DNA of 21,552 nt from an uncultured Lachnospiraceae bacterium (GCA_910588865.1 CAJUSJ010000068.1:1-21552); one strand, 5' to 3'. Positions 1-7,568 are shown, counted from the first letter of the stretch. The notes: a model not told the origin generated them from the letters alone. Translations and numbers: made by a program.

Positions 1-28
1 TCCGTCTCAGACAGATATTCCGGTCTCG

Positions 29-421
29 TCACTTTTTTGTTTCCATGGCCTCCAGAAGGGCATGGAGACGCTCCACCTCTCTGCGTTCTTCTTCCAGCGC
101 CTTTGTCAGCTTTCGGATCTCTTTCTTCTGCTGCTCAACCATATATTCCACTGTGTTGGCATCCAGAATGCTCAAGGCTTTCGAATACATCTCGATCAAC
201 TCCCTCTTCTGATATCGAAACTCAAACACTTCCTGATATAGCTCCCGAAATTCCGGATAACACCTCACCACTTCCAGGATATCATCCGGCCTGTCGGAGC
301 CGATAAACGTCAGCCACGCCTCCAGTTTGGTCTTTAGTTTTTTCCTGCCCTTTCTTCTATTTTTCAGGCTTTCCTGAAAGATGTCAAGCGGGATCATATT
401 ATTATCGAAAACTCCCGCCAA
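29..421 (-). pseudogene. C-terminal remnant of an Rpn/PD-(D/E)XK nuclease family transposase
   Basis: The 130-residue reading frame resembles the tail of the Rpn-type recombination-promoting nuclease/putative transposase family that is abundant in gut Clostridia. Seen: a PLDIF...KLKTKLEAWLTF block, then a PEFRELYQEV segment, then a long charged coiled coil (about residues 90-130). Full members are usually about 300 residues and begin with a PD-(D/E)XK nuclease domain. That domain is absent here: an in-frame TAG lies two codons upstream of the first possible start (TTG at 421), and the lacI promoter occupies the space beyond. An ATG at about 397 could also start translation. I infer a truncated, probably inactive leftover rather than a small functional gene. 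The family assignment comes from memory of the C-terminal pattern and is moderately sure. Confidence 0.6.
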
Positions 422-428
422 TCGCTAT

Positions 429-457
429 TTGATTTTTGCCCGGAACTGTGCTAATCT
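429..457 (+). promoter_or_regulatory. Probable sigma-A promoter of the lacI-type gene
   Basis: TTGATT (429-434) and TAATCT (452-457) are separated by exactly 17 nt and lie 30 nt before the start codon. The ribosome binding site CGGAG (476-480) follows at good spacing to the ATG at 488. Confidence 0.5.
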
Positions 458-487
458 TGTCATATCATTAATGAACGGAGAAAACTT

Positions 488-1468
488 ATGGCCATTTCCC
501 AAAATATTACGATCAGCCAGATTGCCGAGCGCGCGAAGGTATCCACCGCCACCGCTTCCCGGGTGATCAACAATCCCGGCTCAGTCAAAGAAGAAACCCG
601 CAATCGGGTGATGCAGGCCATGAAGGATTTAAACTGTCAGATTAAGCGGGGCAACAACAAGATCCTTCTGGCCAGCTTTACTGATTTTGTCAATCCATTT
701 TACAGCGAGTGTATTGTCGGAATGCAGAACGCCGCCAGGCGCAGAAACTATCAGCTTTTTCTGCAGCAGATCAACAATGCCGATGACCCTGCCTCCTATT
801 CTTTTCTCATAAACAGCAAGCTTTATCAGGGTGTTATTTTTTGCCACAGCATCCCCCCCGGAGAGACCTTGGACAGCATTCGAATGAAATATCCCATTGT
901 CATGTGTTCCCAGTACAACGAGGAGGCGGATGTTCCCCATGTGATCATAGACGACTATGCCTCCGCGAAAAATGCCGTAAACTATCTGATCTCTGTGGGC
1001 AAAAGAAATATTGCCTTTATCAACTCTTCTTTGAACCACAGCTACTCTATTTTCCGGGAAAAAGGATACCGGGACGCCCTCGCCGCCGCCGGCCTCCCTG
1101 TTCGGGAAAACTGGATCGCCCATCTGGCGGATATTGATTTCGAGATCGCTTATTCTGTCAGCCGCACTCTTCTGGAAGGGGAACATACTCCGGATGCCAT
1201 CTTCTGCGCCTCCGACGTATTCGCATGCGCTGCCATTAAAGCCGCTCACATGATGAACCGGTCCGTTCCCGACCATGTGGCCATCATGGGCTTTGACAAT
1301 GTCAACCTAACCACCATGACCGTACCCGCGATCTCCACCGTCAGCCAGCCGGCCTATCAGCTGGGATATCAGAGCTGCAATCTGCTGATGGATCAGATCG
1401 AGGGACTTCCAACCCTTAATTCCAGGATCGTGCTGCCTACGGAAATCGTGGTGAGAGGTTCCACCTGA
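488..1468 (+). CDS. LacI-family transcriptional regulator with shortened hinge
   Basis: A 326-residue regulator: an N-terminal LacI helix-turn-helix (about residues 8-50, with TISQIAERAKVS and a TASRVIN recognition helix) followed by a periplasmic-binding-protein-like effector domain (NPFYSECIVGMQNAA onward; DAIFCASDVFA; VAIMGFDN; STVSQP). These are standard LacI/PurR landmarks. Oddity: between the HTH (ending MKDLNC) and the first effector strand (ILLASFTD) there are only about eight residues (QIKRGNNK). The usual YxPNxxARxLxxxxT segment carrying the minor-groove hinge helix is missing. The ATG at 488 has a good CGGAG site 7 nt upstream. No sugar-use gene lies next to it on this strand, so its target is unknown; the nearest catabolic genes (EIIC/sulfatase) have their own RpiR regulator. 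Confidence 0.9.
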   Translation: MAISQNITISQIAERAKVSTATASRVINNPGSVKEETRNRVMQAMKDLNCQIKRGNNKILLASFTDFVNPFYSECIVGMQNAARRRNYQLFLQQINNADDPASYSFLINSKLYQGVIFCHSIPPGETLDSIRMKYPIVMCSQYNEEADVPHVIIDDYASAKNAVNYLISVGKRNIAFINSSLNHSYSIFREKGYRDALAAAGLPVRENWIAHLADIDFEIAYSVSRTLLEGEHTPDAIFCASDVFACAAIKAAHMMNRSVPDHVAIMGFDNVNLTTMTVPAISTVSQPAYQLGYQSCNLLMDQIEGLPTLNSRIVLPTEIVVRGST

Positions 1469-1500
1469 TGGCGGGGCTGGTCTTGTCAAAACCCCGTCAG
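1465..1500 (+). terminator. Possible hairpin terminator after the lacI-type gene
   Basis: CGGGG (1472-1476) pairs with CCCCG (1492-1496), extended by CTGA (1465-1468) with TCAG (1497-1500) around a 3-nt bulge. It overlaps the lacI stop codon. There is no following T-run, so termination is uncertain. Confidence 0.3.
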
Positions 1501-1558
1501 CAGAGCAAGCGCCGGAGGCATAATATGCTGACAAACAGCCGAAAATATATTACATGAT

Positions 1559-1580
1559 AAATATTTACGGAGAAATATTT
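1559..1580 (+). promoter_or_regulatory. AT hairpin presenting the ribosome binding site of the DUF262 gene
   Basis: The self-complementary octamer AAATATTT occurs twice (1559-1566 and 1573-1580), separated by six bases, ACGGAG, which contain the Shine-Dalgarno sequence of the ATG at 1582. The RNA could fold as an 8-bp AU stem with the SD in the loop. Any regulatory role is inference; an AU stem this short is weak. Confidence 0.3.
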
Positions 1581-1581
1581 T

Positions 1582-2709
1582 ATGGGTGATGAGAAAAACT
1601 GGGTAGAAGAAGAACAATTATATTCCAGAACTTATGAGAAAGAAATAACAGAACCATTTAACCCCAAGGACGTGGACATTGTATCTCAGCCAATGGTTGT
1701 ATCTAATATAGTTGATCAGTTGAAATATGGAGATATTTTATTGGAACCGGATTTTCAGAGACATCCCGATTTATGGAATCCTACGCAGCAGAGCAGGCTG
1801 ATTGAATCATTGATAATCCGTATTCCCCTTCCTACCTTTTACTTTGACAGTACGGAGGACGATAAATTGATAGTTGTAGATGGTCTGCAAAGATTATATG
1901 CTATCAAAAGATTTATGGTGCTCGATATAGATGACACGGACCGTCTCGCGCTGACCAATCTTGAGTATTTACAGGAATATGAGGGGAAAAAATTCGAAGA
2001 ACTTCCTCCTGTTATACAAAGACGGATAAAGACACAGGCATTATCCACTTATGTGATCAGGCCCGGAACACCAGACAAAGTAAGAACAAGTATATTTACC
2101 AGAATTAATACAGGAGGTCTGACCTTACAGCCAGCAGAAATCAAAAATTCTGTTTATAGAGGGCAAGCCGCTAATCTATTAAAAGAATTAGCGCGTTCTG
2201 AGGAATTTGTAAGAGCGACAAGGAATAAAATAGATCCTAAAAGAATGTTAGACTGCGAATTTGTAAATCGCTTTATGGCTTTTTATTTATTAGGAACAGA
2301 GCGCTATTCAGGTAACTTGGAAGATTATTTAAATGATGTAATGATTCAATTACAAAAAGAATCAAAAGCTACAATCAAAAAGTGCCGTAGTGATTTTTTT
2401 AAAGCAATGAAATATTCTGTTAGTATTTTTGGCGATAAGGCCTTCAGGAAAATTAACGCAAATAGGCGGTATGGACAAATTAATAAACCGCTCTATGACG
2501 CGGTAACTGTAAATTTAGCGAAATTAAAGACACCAGAGTGTGAAAAGCTGTTGAAAAAAAAGGAAGAATTGTTAGATAAATATATTGAATTGTTAAATGA
2601 TAAAAAGTTTGTAAGTATTATTACCAGCGGAACCGCGGCTATAGATAATGTCAAAAGCAGACATAATATAATTTATAATCTTTTTCAAGAGGTATTAGCG
2701 GATGATTAA
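1582..2709 (+). CDS. DUF262 (ParB/Srx-fold) domain protein, first gene of candidate defence operon
   Basis: A 375-residue protein with the DUF262 hallmarks: DFQR at 57-60 (family y-QR motif), the P-rich IRIPLPTFYFD strand (about 79-89), VVDGLQRL at 98-105 (usual DGQQR, here with Leu for the first Gln), and FTRINTGGLTLQPAEIKNS in the middle. In GmrSD, BrxU and SspE the DUF262 domain is an NTP-dependent nucleotide-binding or nickase module. The C-terminal DUF1524 HNH nuclease of GmrSD-type enzymes is not seen; the last about 120 residues are lysine-rich and unrecognised. The gene is AT-rich compared with lacI and the downstream PTS genes, which suggests horizontal acquisition. It overlaps the next gene by 8 nt, so the two are translationally coupled. 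The defence role is inferred from family and context. Confidence 0.85.
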   Translation: MGDEKNWVEEEQLYSRTYEKEITEPFNPKDVDIVSQPMVVSNIVDQLKYGDILLEPDFQRHPDLWNPTQQSRLIESLIIRIPLPTFYFDSTEDDKLIVVDGLQRLYAIKRFMVLDIDDTDRLALTNLEYLQEYEGKKFEELPPVIQRRIKTQALSTYVIRPGTPDKVRTSIFTRINTGGLTLQPAEIKNSVYRGQAANLLKELARSEEFVRATRNKIDPKRMLDCEFVNRFMAFYLLGTERYSGNLEDYLNDVMIQLQKESKATIKKCRSDFFKAMKYSVSIFGDKAFRKINANRRYGQINKPLYDAVTVNLAKLKTPECEKLLKKKEELLDKYIELLNDKKFVSIITSGTAAIDNVKSRHNIIYNLFQEVLADD

Positions 2710-3808
2710 TTACATGCAAATAGAAAACTTCAAGTCAATAAAGAAATTATCATTGCCATTAGAAAATTTAAATCTGTTTTTCGGGATGAACGGGATGGGG
2801 AAATCCTCTGTGATACAAGCACTGCTGCTTTTAAGACAAAGCTTTTGGGAAAATTATAAATCCGGATTAGATTGCTTATACACAAATGGTGAAATGATAC
2901 AGTTAGGAACCGGTAAGGATATTTTCTGCCAAAGTGGTTTTTCTGATACCATAAGGTTCTATGTTCAGTTTAGTGATGGCGGGGCTTATGACTGTTGTTA
3001 TAAATATGAACCAGATAAGCCCAATAATGACCAATTAACGCGGATTGGAACAGGAACAGGTGAAAACTATGCTGTTTCTTTGTTTTCTGAACGATTCTCT
3101 TATTTGTCCGCGGAACATATAGGCCCCAGAAAGCAGTATAGCATAGAAAACTGGAGGAAAAATGGGGCCGCGAGATTAGGAATCATGAGCGAATTTATAG
3201 TTCCTTTTTTAGCGCTTGAAGGAGAGAAAATACGAGTTCCTGATGAAATGTGCTTGCAAACCGGCAAAACAAATCGTTTAATTGATCAGGTATCAGCATG
3301 GATGGCAGAAATATCTCCAGGTATACGGATATCCGCGGAATTACTTCCGGCTATTGAAAAGGCAAAACTGGTAATCAGCTATAGCGGCGACAGACTGGTT
3401 TCTGATTCGTTTTTGCCTGTTAACGTTGGCTTTGGAATTCCATATGTATTGCCTGTTGTCGTAGAACTGCTTATTTCTGGTGAAGACAGTCTCCTGCTGA
3501 TTGAGAATCCTGAATCTCATCTTCATCCCAAAGGACAGACTATGATAGCAAGATTAATATCTTTGGCGGCCAATCATGGATGCCAGATTATTTGTGAATC
3601 ACACAGTGACCATGTAATCAATGGGGTAAGAGTCGCTGTGAAAAATAAACAAATTAGCAATAATAAGGTCGGGGTTTCCTTTTTCTCTAAGAATAAAGAT
3701 CAGGAAACAAAAGTTGACAATATTTATATTGATAAAAAAGGCAACCTGAGCGACTATCCATTGGGATTGCTGGATGAATGGGGAATTCTTATGACCGAGT
3801 TGATATAA
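2702..3808 (+). CDS. SMC/RecF-like AAA ATPase (AAA_15 / DUF3696 type)
   Basis: A 368-residue ABC/SMC-type ATPase. Seen: N-terminal IENFKSIKK (RecF-like start), Walker A GMNGMGKSS (28-36), signature-like VNVGFGIPYVLPVV (240-253), Walker B LLLIENPESHLHP (264-276), and a CESHSDHVING switch segment (298-307). The C-terminal tail with GNLSDYPLGLLDEW matches the DUF3696 pattern (family: wP-GFFD). No TOPRIM nuclease domain as in OLD/GajA is visible, and no long coiled coil. The gene starts inside the end of the DUF262 gene (ATGATTAA overlap) and is followed 42 nt later by the third gene. Such ATPases commonly act as sensors or motors paired with an effector in defence systems; here the DUF262 protein is the likely effector (inference). 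Confidence 0.88.
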   Translation: MINYMQIENFKSIKKLSLPLENLNLFFGMNGMGKSSVIQALLLLRQSFWENYKSGLDCLYTNGEMIQLGTGKDIFCQSGFSDTIRFYVQFSDGGAYDCCYKYEPDKPNNDQLTRIGTGTGENYAVSLFSERFSYLSAEHIGPRKQYSIENWRKNGAARLGIMSEFIVPFLALEGEKIRVPDEMCLQTGKTNRLIDQVSAWMAEISPGIRISAELLPAIEKAKLVISYSGDRLVSDSFLPVNVGFGIPYVLPVVVELLISGEDSLLLIENPESHLHPKGQTMIARLISLAANHGCQIICESHSDHVINGVRVAVKNKQISNNKVGVSFFSKNKDQETKVDNIYIDKKGNLSDYPLGLLDEWGILMTELI

Positions 3809-3850
3809 TTATTACAGAAACGACAAGCGGCAAGGAGGAAACAAAAGAAA

Positions 3851-4633
3851 TTGGATTTGTTTTTTAATGAACTGTCAATAGAAGGTAGAGAGACTATAAG
3901 CAAAGATTCTGTACTGGCTCTTGTGGAAGTATATCAGGCATTGCGAAAATATGAAATAACAACATGCAGAATTGATTCTATAAATAATCAAAAATTACTT
4001 CAGCTGATCCAGGATATGCCAGCATTTTCGAATGTAAGAAATTTCTATTTTTCTTTTTTTCGTTCTCCATACGAGTCACAAACAGTTGAGACACAGCAGG
4101 ATGAATATTTATTACATGAATGGCTTTATAATGGCAAGTCGTGCATTGGCTTGCCATTAGCCGCTATATTAGGTTCGGCGGCTTTAAGTCTTTACGGGGA
4201 TGACTGGAAAGATGAATTTATTGACATTACGAAAGATGGTGATATCAATACTGTTAGAAATATTTGTTTTAAACAGCATGTTGATTTACATATTCCACAG
4301 ATACAATTAAGTGAAGAACCGGAATTGATAGAATGTGATTTGCAATCTAAAGACAAAAAAATTTCTTTAAGAAGTGACCACGGAGTCGATGTTTTAGCAG
4401 ATTTTTCTAAGCGTCTGATCAAATGCCCTTATGTAATAGGTATAATTAATTCATTGCCCTTTAATTCTTACGAACGAAAATTTATTAGAAAAATACGTGA
4501 AGACGGGTTGATTGAGATTGTTTTACCCTGGACAGATAAAGGGTATGGCATTGTAGTTAAAACAACAGGAAGAACAATTAAAGAGACGGAAATGATAGGA
4601 AAAATTATAATGGAAGAGTACGGAGGAATATAG
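3851..4633 (+). CDS. Unrecognised 260-residue protein, third gene of candidate defence operon
   Basis: I do not recognise a named family. The start is TTG at 3851: a strong AAGGAGG lies at 3832-3838, and no ATG or GTG occurs in frame between the ATPase stop (TAA 3806-3808) and this TTG. The spacing of 12 nt is long, and TTG at 3857 is the alternative. The N-terminal half is mixed alpha/beta (YQALRKYEITTCRID; NFYFSFFRSPYE), followed by a hydrophobic IGLPLAAILGSAALSL stretch. The C-terminal third looks the most constrained: RSDHGVDVL, SPYV-like CPYVIGIINSLPFN, KFIRKIREDGLIEIVL, and a closing KTTGRTIKETEMIGKIIMEEY. No signal peptide or convincing membrane helix. AT-rich like its two upstream neighbours, so probably part of the same acquired operon and a third functional component (inference). 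Confidence 0.75.
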   Translation: MDLFFNELSIEGRETISKDSVLALVEVYQALRKYEITTCRIDSINNQKLLQLIQDMPAFSNVRNFYFSFFRSPYESQTVETQQDEYLLHEWLYNGKSCIGLPLAAILGSAALSLYGDDWKDEFIDITKDGDINTVRNICFKQHVDLHIPQIQLSEEPELIECDLQSKDKKISLRSDHGVDVLADFSKRLIKCPYVIGIINSLPFNSYERKFIRKIREDGLIEIVLPWTDKGYGIVVKTTGRTIKETEMIGKIIMEEYGGI

Positions 4634-4659
4634 TCTCTCAAAATGACACCAATCAGATA

Positions 4660-4686
4660 AAACGGCGCATAATAAACGCGCCGTTT
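4660..4686. terminator. Convergent hairpin terminator between the defence block and the EIIC gene
   Basis: A perfect 9-bp stem, AAACGGCGC (4660-4668) with GCGCCGTTT (4678-4686), and a 9-nt loop. On the minus strand the stem runs into TTTTATC, a fair intrinsic terminator for the EIIC operon. On plus it ends the AT-rich operon with a poorer tail. It sits between convergent genes. Confidence 0.65.
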
Positions 4687-4696
4687 CACACATTTC

Positions 4697-5968
4697 CTAT
4701 TCCTGGCCCTTCTGCTCCTCAGCCAGAAGTCTTCTGTCATATTTGCGCAGCGCCGGAATCATAATCAGAACACACAACACCATATTCACCAGATACACCA
4801 GGATTGCCCGGATATCCATGGACATCAGGAACACCTTGATAAACGCCGGAACCGTGAATGGTATGGACAGATAAGGAATGTTCATAAGTCCCAGCTGACA
4901 GGCCAGATAAGGAACAGCGCCGTTCAGCGCGAACACGATCAGGTAAGGAATAAAAATATCAAAATTCAGAACCAGCGGCAGGCCGAAGGTAAGGGGCTCC
5001 CCGATGTTGAACAGGGCCGGCACCAGGGAAATCTTAGAAATCGCCTTCAGCTGCTGGGATTTTGCCACAATCATCGTCGCGATTACGATAGCAAGGATAC
5101 CTGTAGTCGTCCAGTTCTGGAACGCGGCGTTGAAAATATGAGTCGCCTTGCCTCCGGCCAGAATCGCGTCAGCGTTCTCTACCAGATTAGCAGTAAGCAC
5201 CACATTGATCACGCTTCCCGCGATATTATTGCCATGAAGTCCAAAGAACCACAAAATCCGTACAAAAATACAGTAAAACAGCACAACCGCAAGAGAATCT
5301 GACGCGGAAAACAGGGGCGCGAAGATACCATTGATCAGGGAACCAAGGGTCAATCCAAACATTCCCAGTGCCAGCTTTACGGCGAAGACAGCCCCGCCCA
5401 CGATTAAATTGGCGAAAAGAGCATTGATAGGCTCCGCGACCATGGGAGGCACACTGTCAGGAAGCTTGATCTTAAGGCCGTGCTCCATGAGCCAGATATT
5501 GAACTCGGGAACCACATACCCTACAACCAGAGCCGCCATCATTCCCTTGGCTCCCCAGAATCCGATATCCAGTCCGCCGTCGGCCAGGAATCCGCACTGC
5601 AGGCAGATAAACGCGAACACGGACAGAACCATATTGTTGACAATGGGAGCGTTTTCCTCCTTGCAGACTGCCGCTACCATGCCGAGAAGGATATAAAATC
5701 CCGCCGCGTTCAGGCCGATCTGATATCCCAGGTTCAGCCACACACTGTTAGCCTCGCTGAAATTTCTCCACGCAACCGCCAGCCCAAAGGTGGAATCCGC
5801 CGGAAAGGGCACGCTCATCAGCAGCATAAAAATAGAACCGATGATGGTAGCCGGCATACATGCCGTGATTCCTGCCTGCATACATCTGACAAACTTCAAG
5901 TTGGTAAACTTCGCGATGGCCGGAACCAGTTTCTCGCCTGCCCAGTTCATTTTACTATTTTCTGACAT
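4697..5968 (-). CDS. PTS sugar transporter EIIC, lactose/cellobiose (Lac) family
   Basis: A 423-residue polytopic membrane permease. Many hydrophobic helices are visible, and the motif NIGEPLTFGLPLVLNF matches the conserved NxxEPxxFGxPxxxN sugar-binding region of Lac-family EIIC proteins. It imports a sugar, which EIIB phosphorylates during passage. The ATG at 5968 is chosen because GGAGG lies 5 nt upstream; a TTG 12 nt further up falls inside that ribosome site. It follows the sulfatase gene by 12 nt on the same strand, so they form one operon. No EIIA or EIIB gene is in the window, so it must borrow these from elsewhere. Pairing with a cytosolic sulfatase suggests a sulfated amino sugar or glycan fragment as substrate (inference). 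Confidence 0.9.
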   Translation of the reverse strand: MSENSKMNWAGEKLVPAIAKFTNLKFVRCMQAGITACMPATIIGSIFMLLMSVPFPADSTFGLAVAWRNFSEANSVWLNLGYQIGLNAAGFYILLGMVAAVCKEENAPIVNNMVLSVFAFICLQCGFLADGGLDIGFWGAKGMMAALVVGYVVPEFNIWLMEHGLKIKLPDSVPPMVAEPINALFANLIVGGAVFAVKLALGMFGLTLGSLINGIFAPLFSASDSLAVVLFYCIFVRILWFFGLHGNNIAGSVINVVLTANLVENADAILAGGKATHIFNAAFQNWTTTGILAIVIATMIVAKSQQLKAISKISLVPALFNIGEPLTFGLPLVLNFDIFIPYLIVFALNGAVPYLACQLGLMNIPYLSIPFTVPAFIKVFLMSMDIRAILVYLVNMVLCVLIMIPALRKYDRRLLAEEQKGQE

Positions 5969-5980
5969 ATTGACCTCCAA

Positions 5981-7453
5981 TTATTCTTTCACAAATCCCA
6001 TTCTCTCAAACTGCCACCGGGGCGCGTCCACCGCGCTCATGGCCGCTTTCAGTTTCTCATCCATTTTTCTGATCAATGTTTCATCCTCAAGTGGATTCTC
6101 CTGCTTCGGGTCCTTCTTCTTGTCATAAACCACGGTTTTCATGTGCAGCTTATCGTAGAAGGAAGCAACCGGAATCCGCAGAACCTTGTGATGATTGGAA
6201 TACCTTCCTCCGTCTGCCAGCTCTGCCTCGTCTATATTTCCGCTTCCCAAAAATCCCCGCATATTGGTGGGCATCAAAGTCTCATGGTAGACGGGAAGGC
6301 TGGCGTCAACAGAGCTCTTCATATAACAGTAGCGGCCATCGTACACATTGACCTGGCTTCCGTGGATTCCGAACAAAATCGTGTCGTGAATCTTCTCATC
6401 TTCCTTCACCGCGGCTGACAAGTCCTTCCCGTCTGTCTCCGTCTCAAAAGCCAGCCCGAAGTACGCCAGCAGGGTGGGCGGGATATCCACGGTCTGGGCC
6501 ACGGACCGCCTTCTTCCTTTTGCCTGGGGATATCTGGGGTCGCGGATGAAAAACGGCGTGTGAATCACTTCATCGTACATAGGCGGAAAATTTTTTCCGA
6601 TAAAATTGTGCTCTCCCAGGAAAAAACCGTGATCGGTGTTCACGATCAGAAGAGTATCCTTCCACATGTCATACTCATCCATCTTGTCCAACAGCCTCCC
6701 CAGCTGGGCATCACACATAGAAAGAAGGGCACAGTATTCTTTCCTCAGTCTGCCGATATCCTCCTCTGTGTATTTATCCTCCACCGGTCCGTAGGCGGGA
6801 AAATTAAAGGCCTCATGGGAGTCCCCGCAATCATAGAGATCCCGGTAACGGTCAGGCACCAGGAAAGGCTCATGAGGGTCAAAGCACTCGATCTGCAGAA
6901 ACCAGCTGTCCCTGTGGTGGTGATGATCTAAAAAATCCAAACCGGCGCTGACACACTGAACGCTGGGCATGTCTTCCTCTCCCTCTATTCTGACGCGGTT
7001 GGCAAGATGCTGGATGGCAGATAGGTTGCTTTTGTTCAGCTTACATCGATTGACAGAACCATCTGCCTCCCCTCTGGGCACCCATCGGTCGCCTTCCTGG
7101 CCCCGGAAGAATTCATAGCTGTCATAGCGGTTGTGATAGGTAGCTCCCCCATCTTCAAAATAATGGCTGTGATCCGTCACAAGGTGGGTGTATATTCCGT
7201 TCTTTGACAAAATCTCCACAAAAGACTCATCAAAAGGCTCCAACGGTCCCCAGCCTCTGTTCAGGAAATTGTACTTGCCGGTATGAAGTTCCCGCCTGGC
7301 GGGCATACACGGCATGCTCCCCCCGTAAAACTCGTCAAAAGTCACCGCTCGCTCTGCCAGGCGTTCAAAATTCGGCATCTTTGTAAAATTACATCCATAG
7401 TCAGGCAGGTAATTTCTTGTCAAAGTGTCAAACATCATCATAATGGCTCTCAT
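5981..7453 (-). CDS. Cytoplasmic Cys-type sulfatase
   Basis: A 490-residue alkaline-phosphatase-superfamily sulfatase. Seen: metal-binding FDTLTRN near the start (Asp9), the sulfatase signature CMPAR (Cys49-Arg53), whose cysteine must be converted to formylglycine by a separate maturase (anSME), a middle HEPF segment, NTDHGFFLGEHN, and a C-terminal subdomain typical of the family. There is no signal peptide, so it works in the cytosol. The start at 7453 is supported by GGGGG (7461-7465) seven nt upstream; the frame runs open to 7576, but those extra 41 residues cover the promoter region. It is first in an operon with the EIIC gene and divergent from rpiR. Known family role: hydrolysis of sulfate esters. 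Inferred role: removing sulfate from the sugar taken up by the adjoining permease. No maturase gene is present here. Confidence 0.9.
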   Translation of the reverse strand: MRAIMMMFDTLTRNYLPDYGCNFTKMPNFERLAERAVTFDEFYGGSMPCMPARRELHTGKYNFLNRGWGPLEPFDESFVEILSKNGIYTHLVTDHSHYFEDGGATYHNRYDSYEFFRGQEGDRWVPRGEADGSVNRCKLNKSNLSAIQHLANRVRIEGEEDMPSVQCVSAGLDFLDHHHHRDSWFLQIECFDPHEPFLVPDRYRDLYDCGDSHEAFNFPAYGPVEDKYTEEDIGRLRKEYCALLSMCDAQLGRLLDKMDEYDMWKDTLLIVNTDHGFFLGEHNFIGKNFPPMYDEVIHTPFFIRDPRYPQAKGRRRSVAQTVDIPPTLLAYFGLAFETETDGKDLSAAVKEDEKIHDTILFGIHGSQVNVYDGRYCYMKSSVDASLPVYHETLMPTNMRGFLGSGNIDEAELADGGRYSNHHKVLRIPVASFYDKLHMKTVVYDKKKDPKQENPLEDETLIRKMDEKLKAAMSAVDAPRWQFERMGFVKE

Positions 7454-7481
7454 CTCATGGCCCCCTTTCTTTCTGATTACT

Positions 7482-7509
7482 ATTATATTCATTTCTGACC
7501 ATTTGTAAA
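7482..7509 (-). promoter_or_regulatory. Probable promoter of the sulfatase-EIIC operon
   Basis: On the minus strand TTTACA (7509-7504) and TATAAT (7487-7482) are separated by 16 nt, 28 nt before the sulfatase start codon. A TGACCA half-site (7496-7501 on plus) lies inside the spacer. Confidence 0.55.
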
Positions 7510-7533
7510 CAGTATAATGACCAAAAATGTTCA
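7496..7533. promoter_or_regulatory. Candidate RpiR operator half-sites at the sulfatase promoter
   Basis: TGACCA occurs at 7496-7501 and 7518-7523. The second is followed four bases later by TGTTCA (7528-7533), the reverse complement of TGAACA, making an imperfect dyad just upstream of the sulfatase -35. The same TGA(A/C)CA core recurs in the phased array at 7569-7598. Confidence 0.45.
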
Positions 7534-7568
7534 TTTTTCTTTGTTTAATCTTCACAACTCCGTCTTTT

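Noticed and set aside
629..1276. Long open frame on the minus strand across the lacI-type gene
   Set aside because: It is antisense to a clearly homologous LacI gene and has no family motifs or ribosome site.
1500..4690. Flanking direct repeats or attachment sites around the AT-rich block
   Set aside because: I compared both edges and found no shared repeat, integrase or tRNA, so the mode of acquisition cannot be stated.
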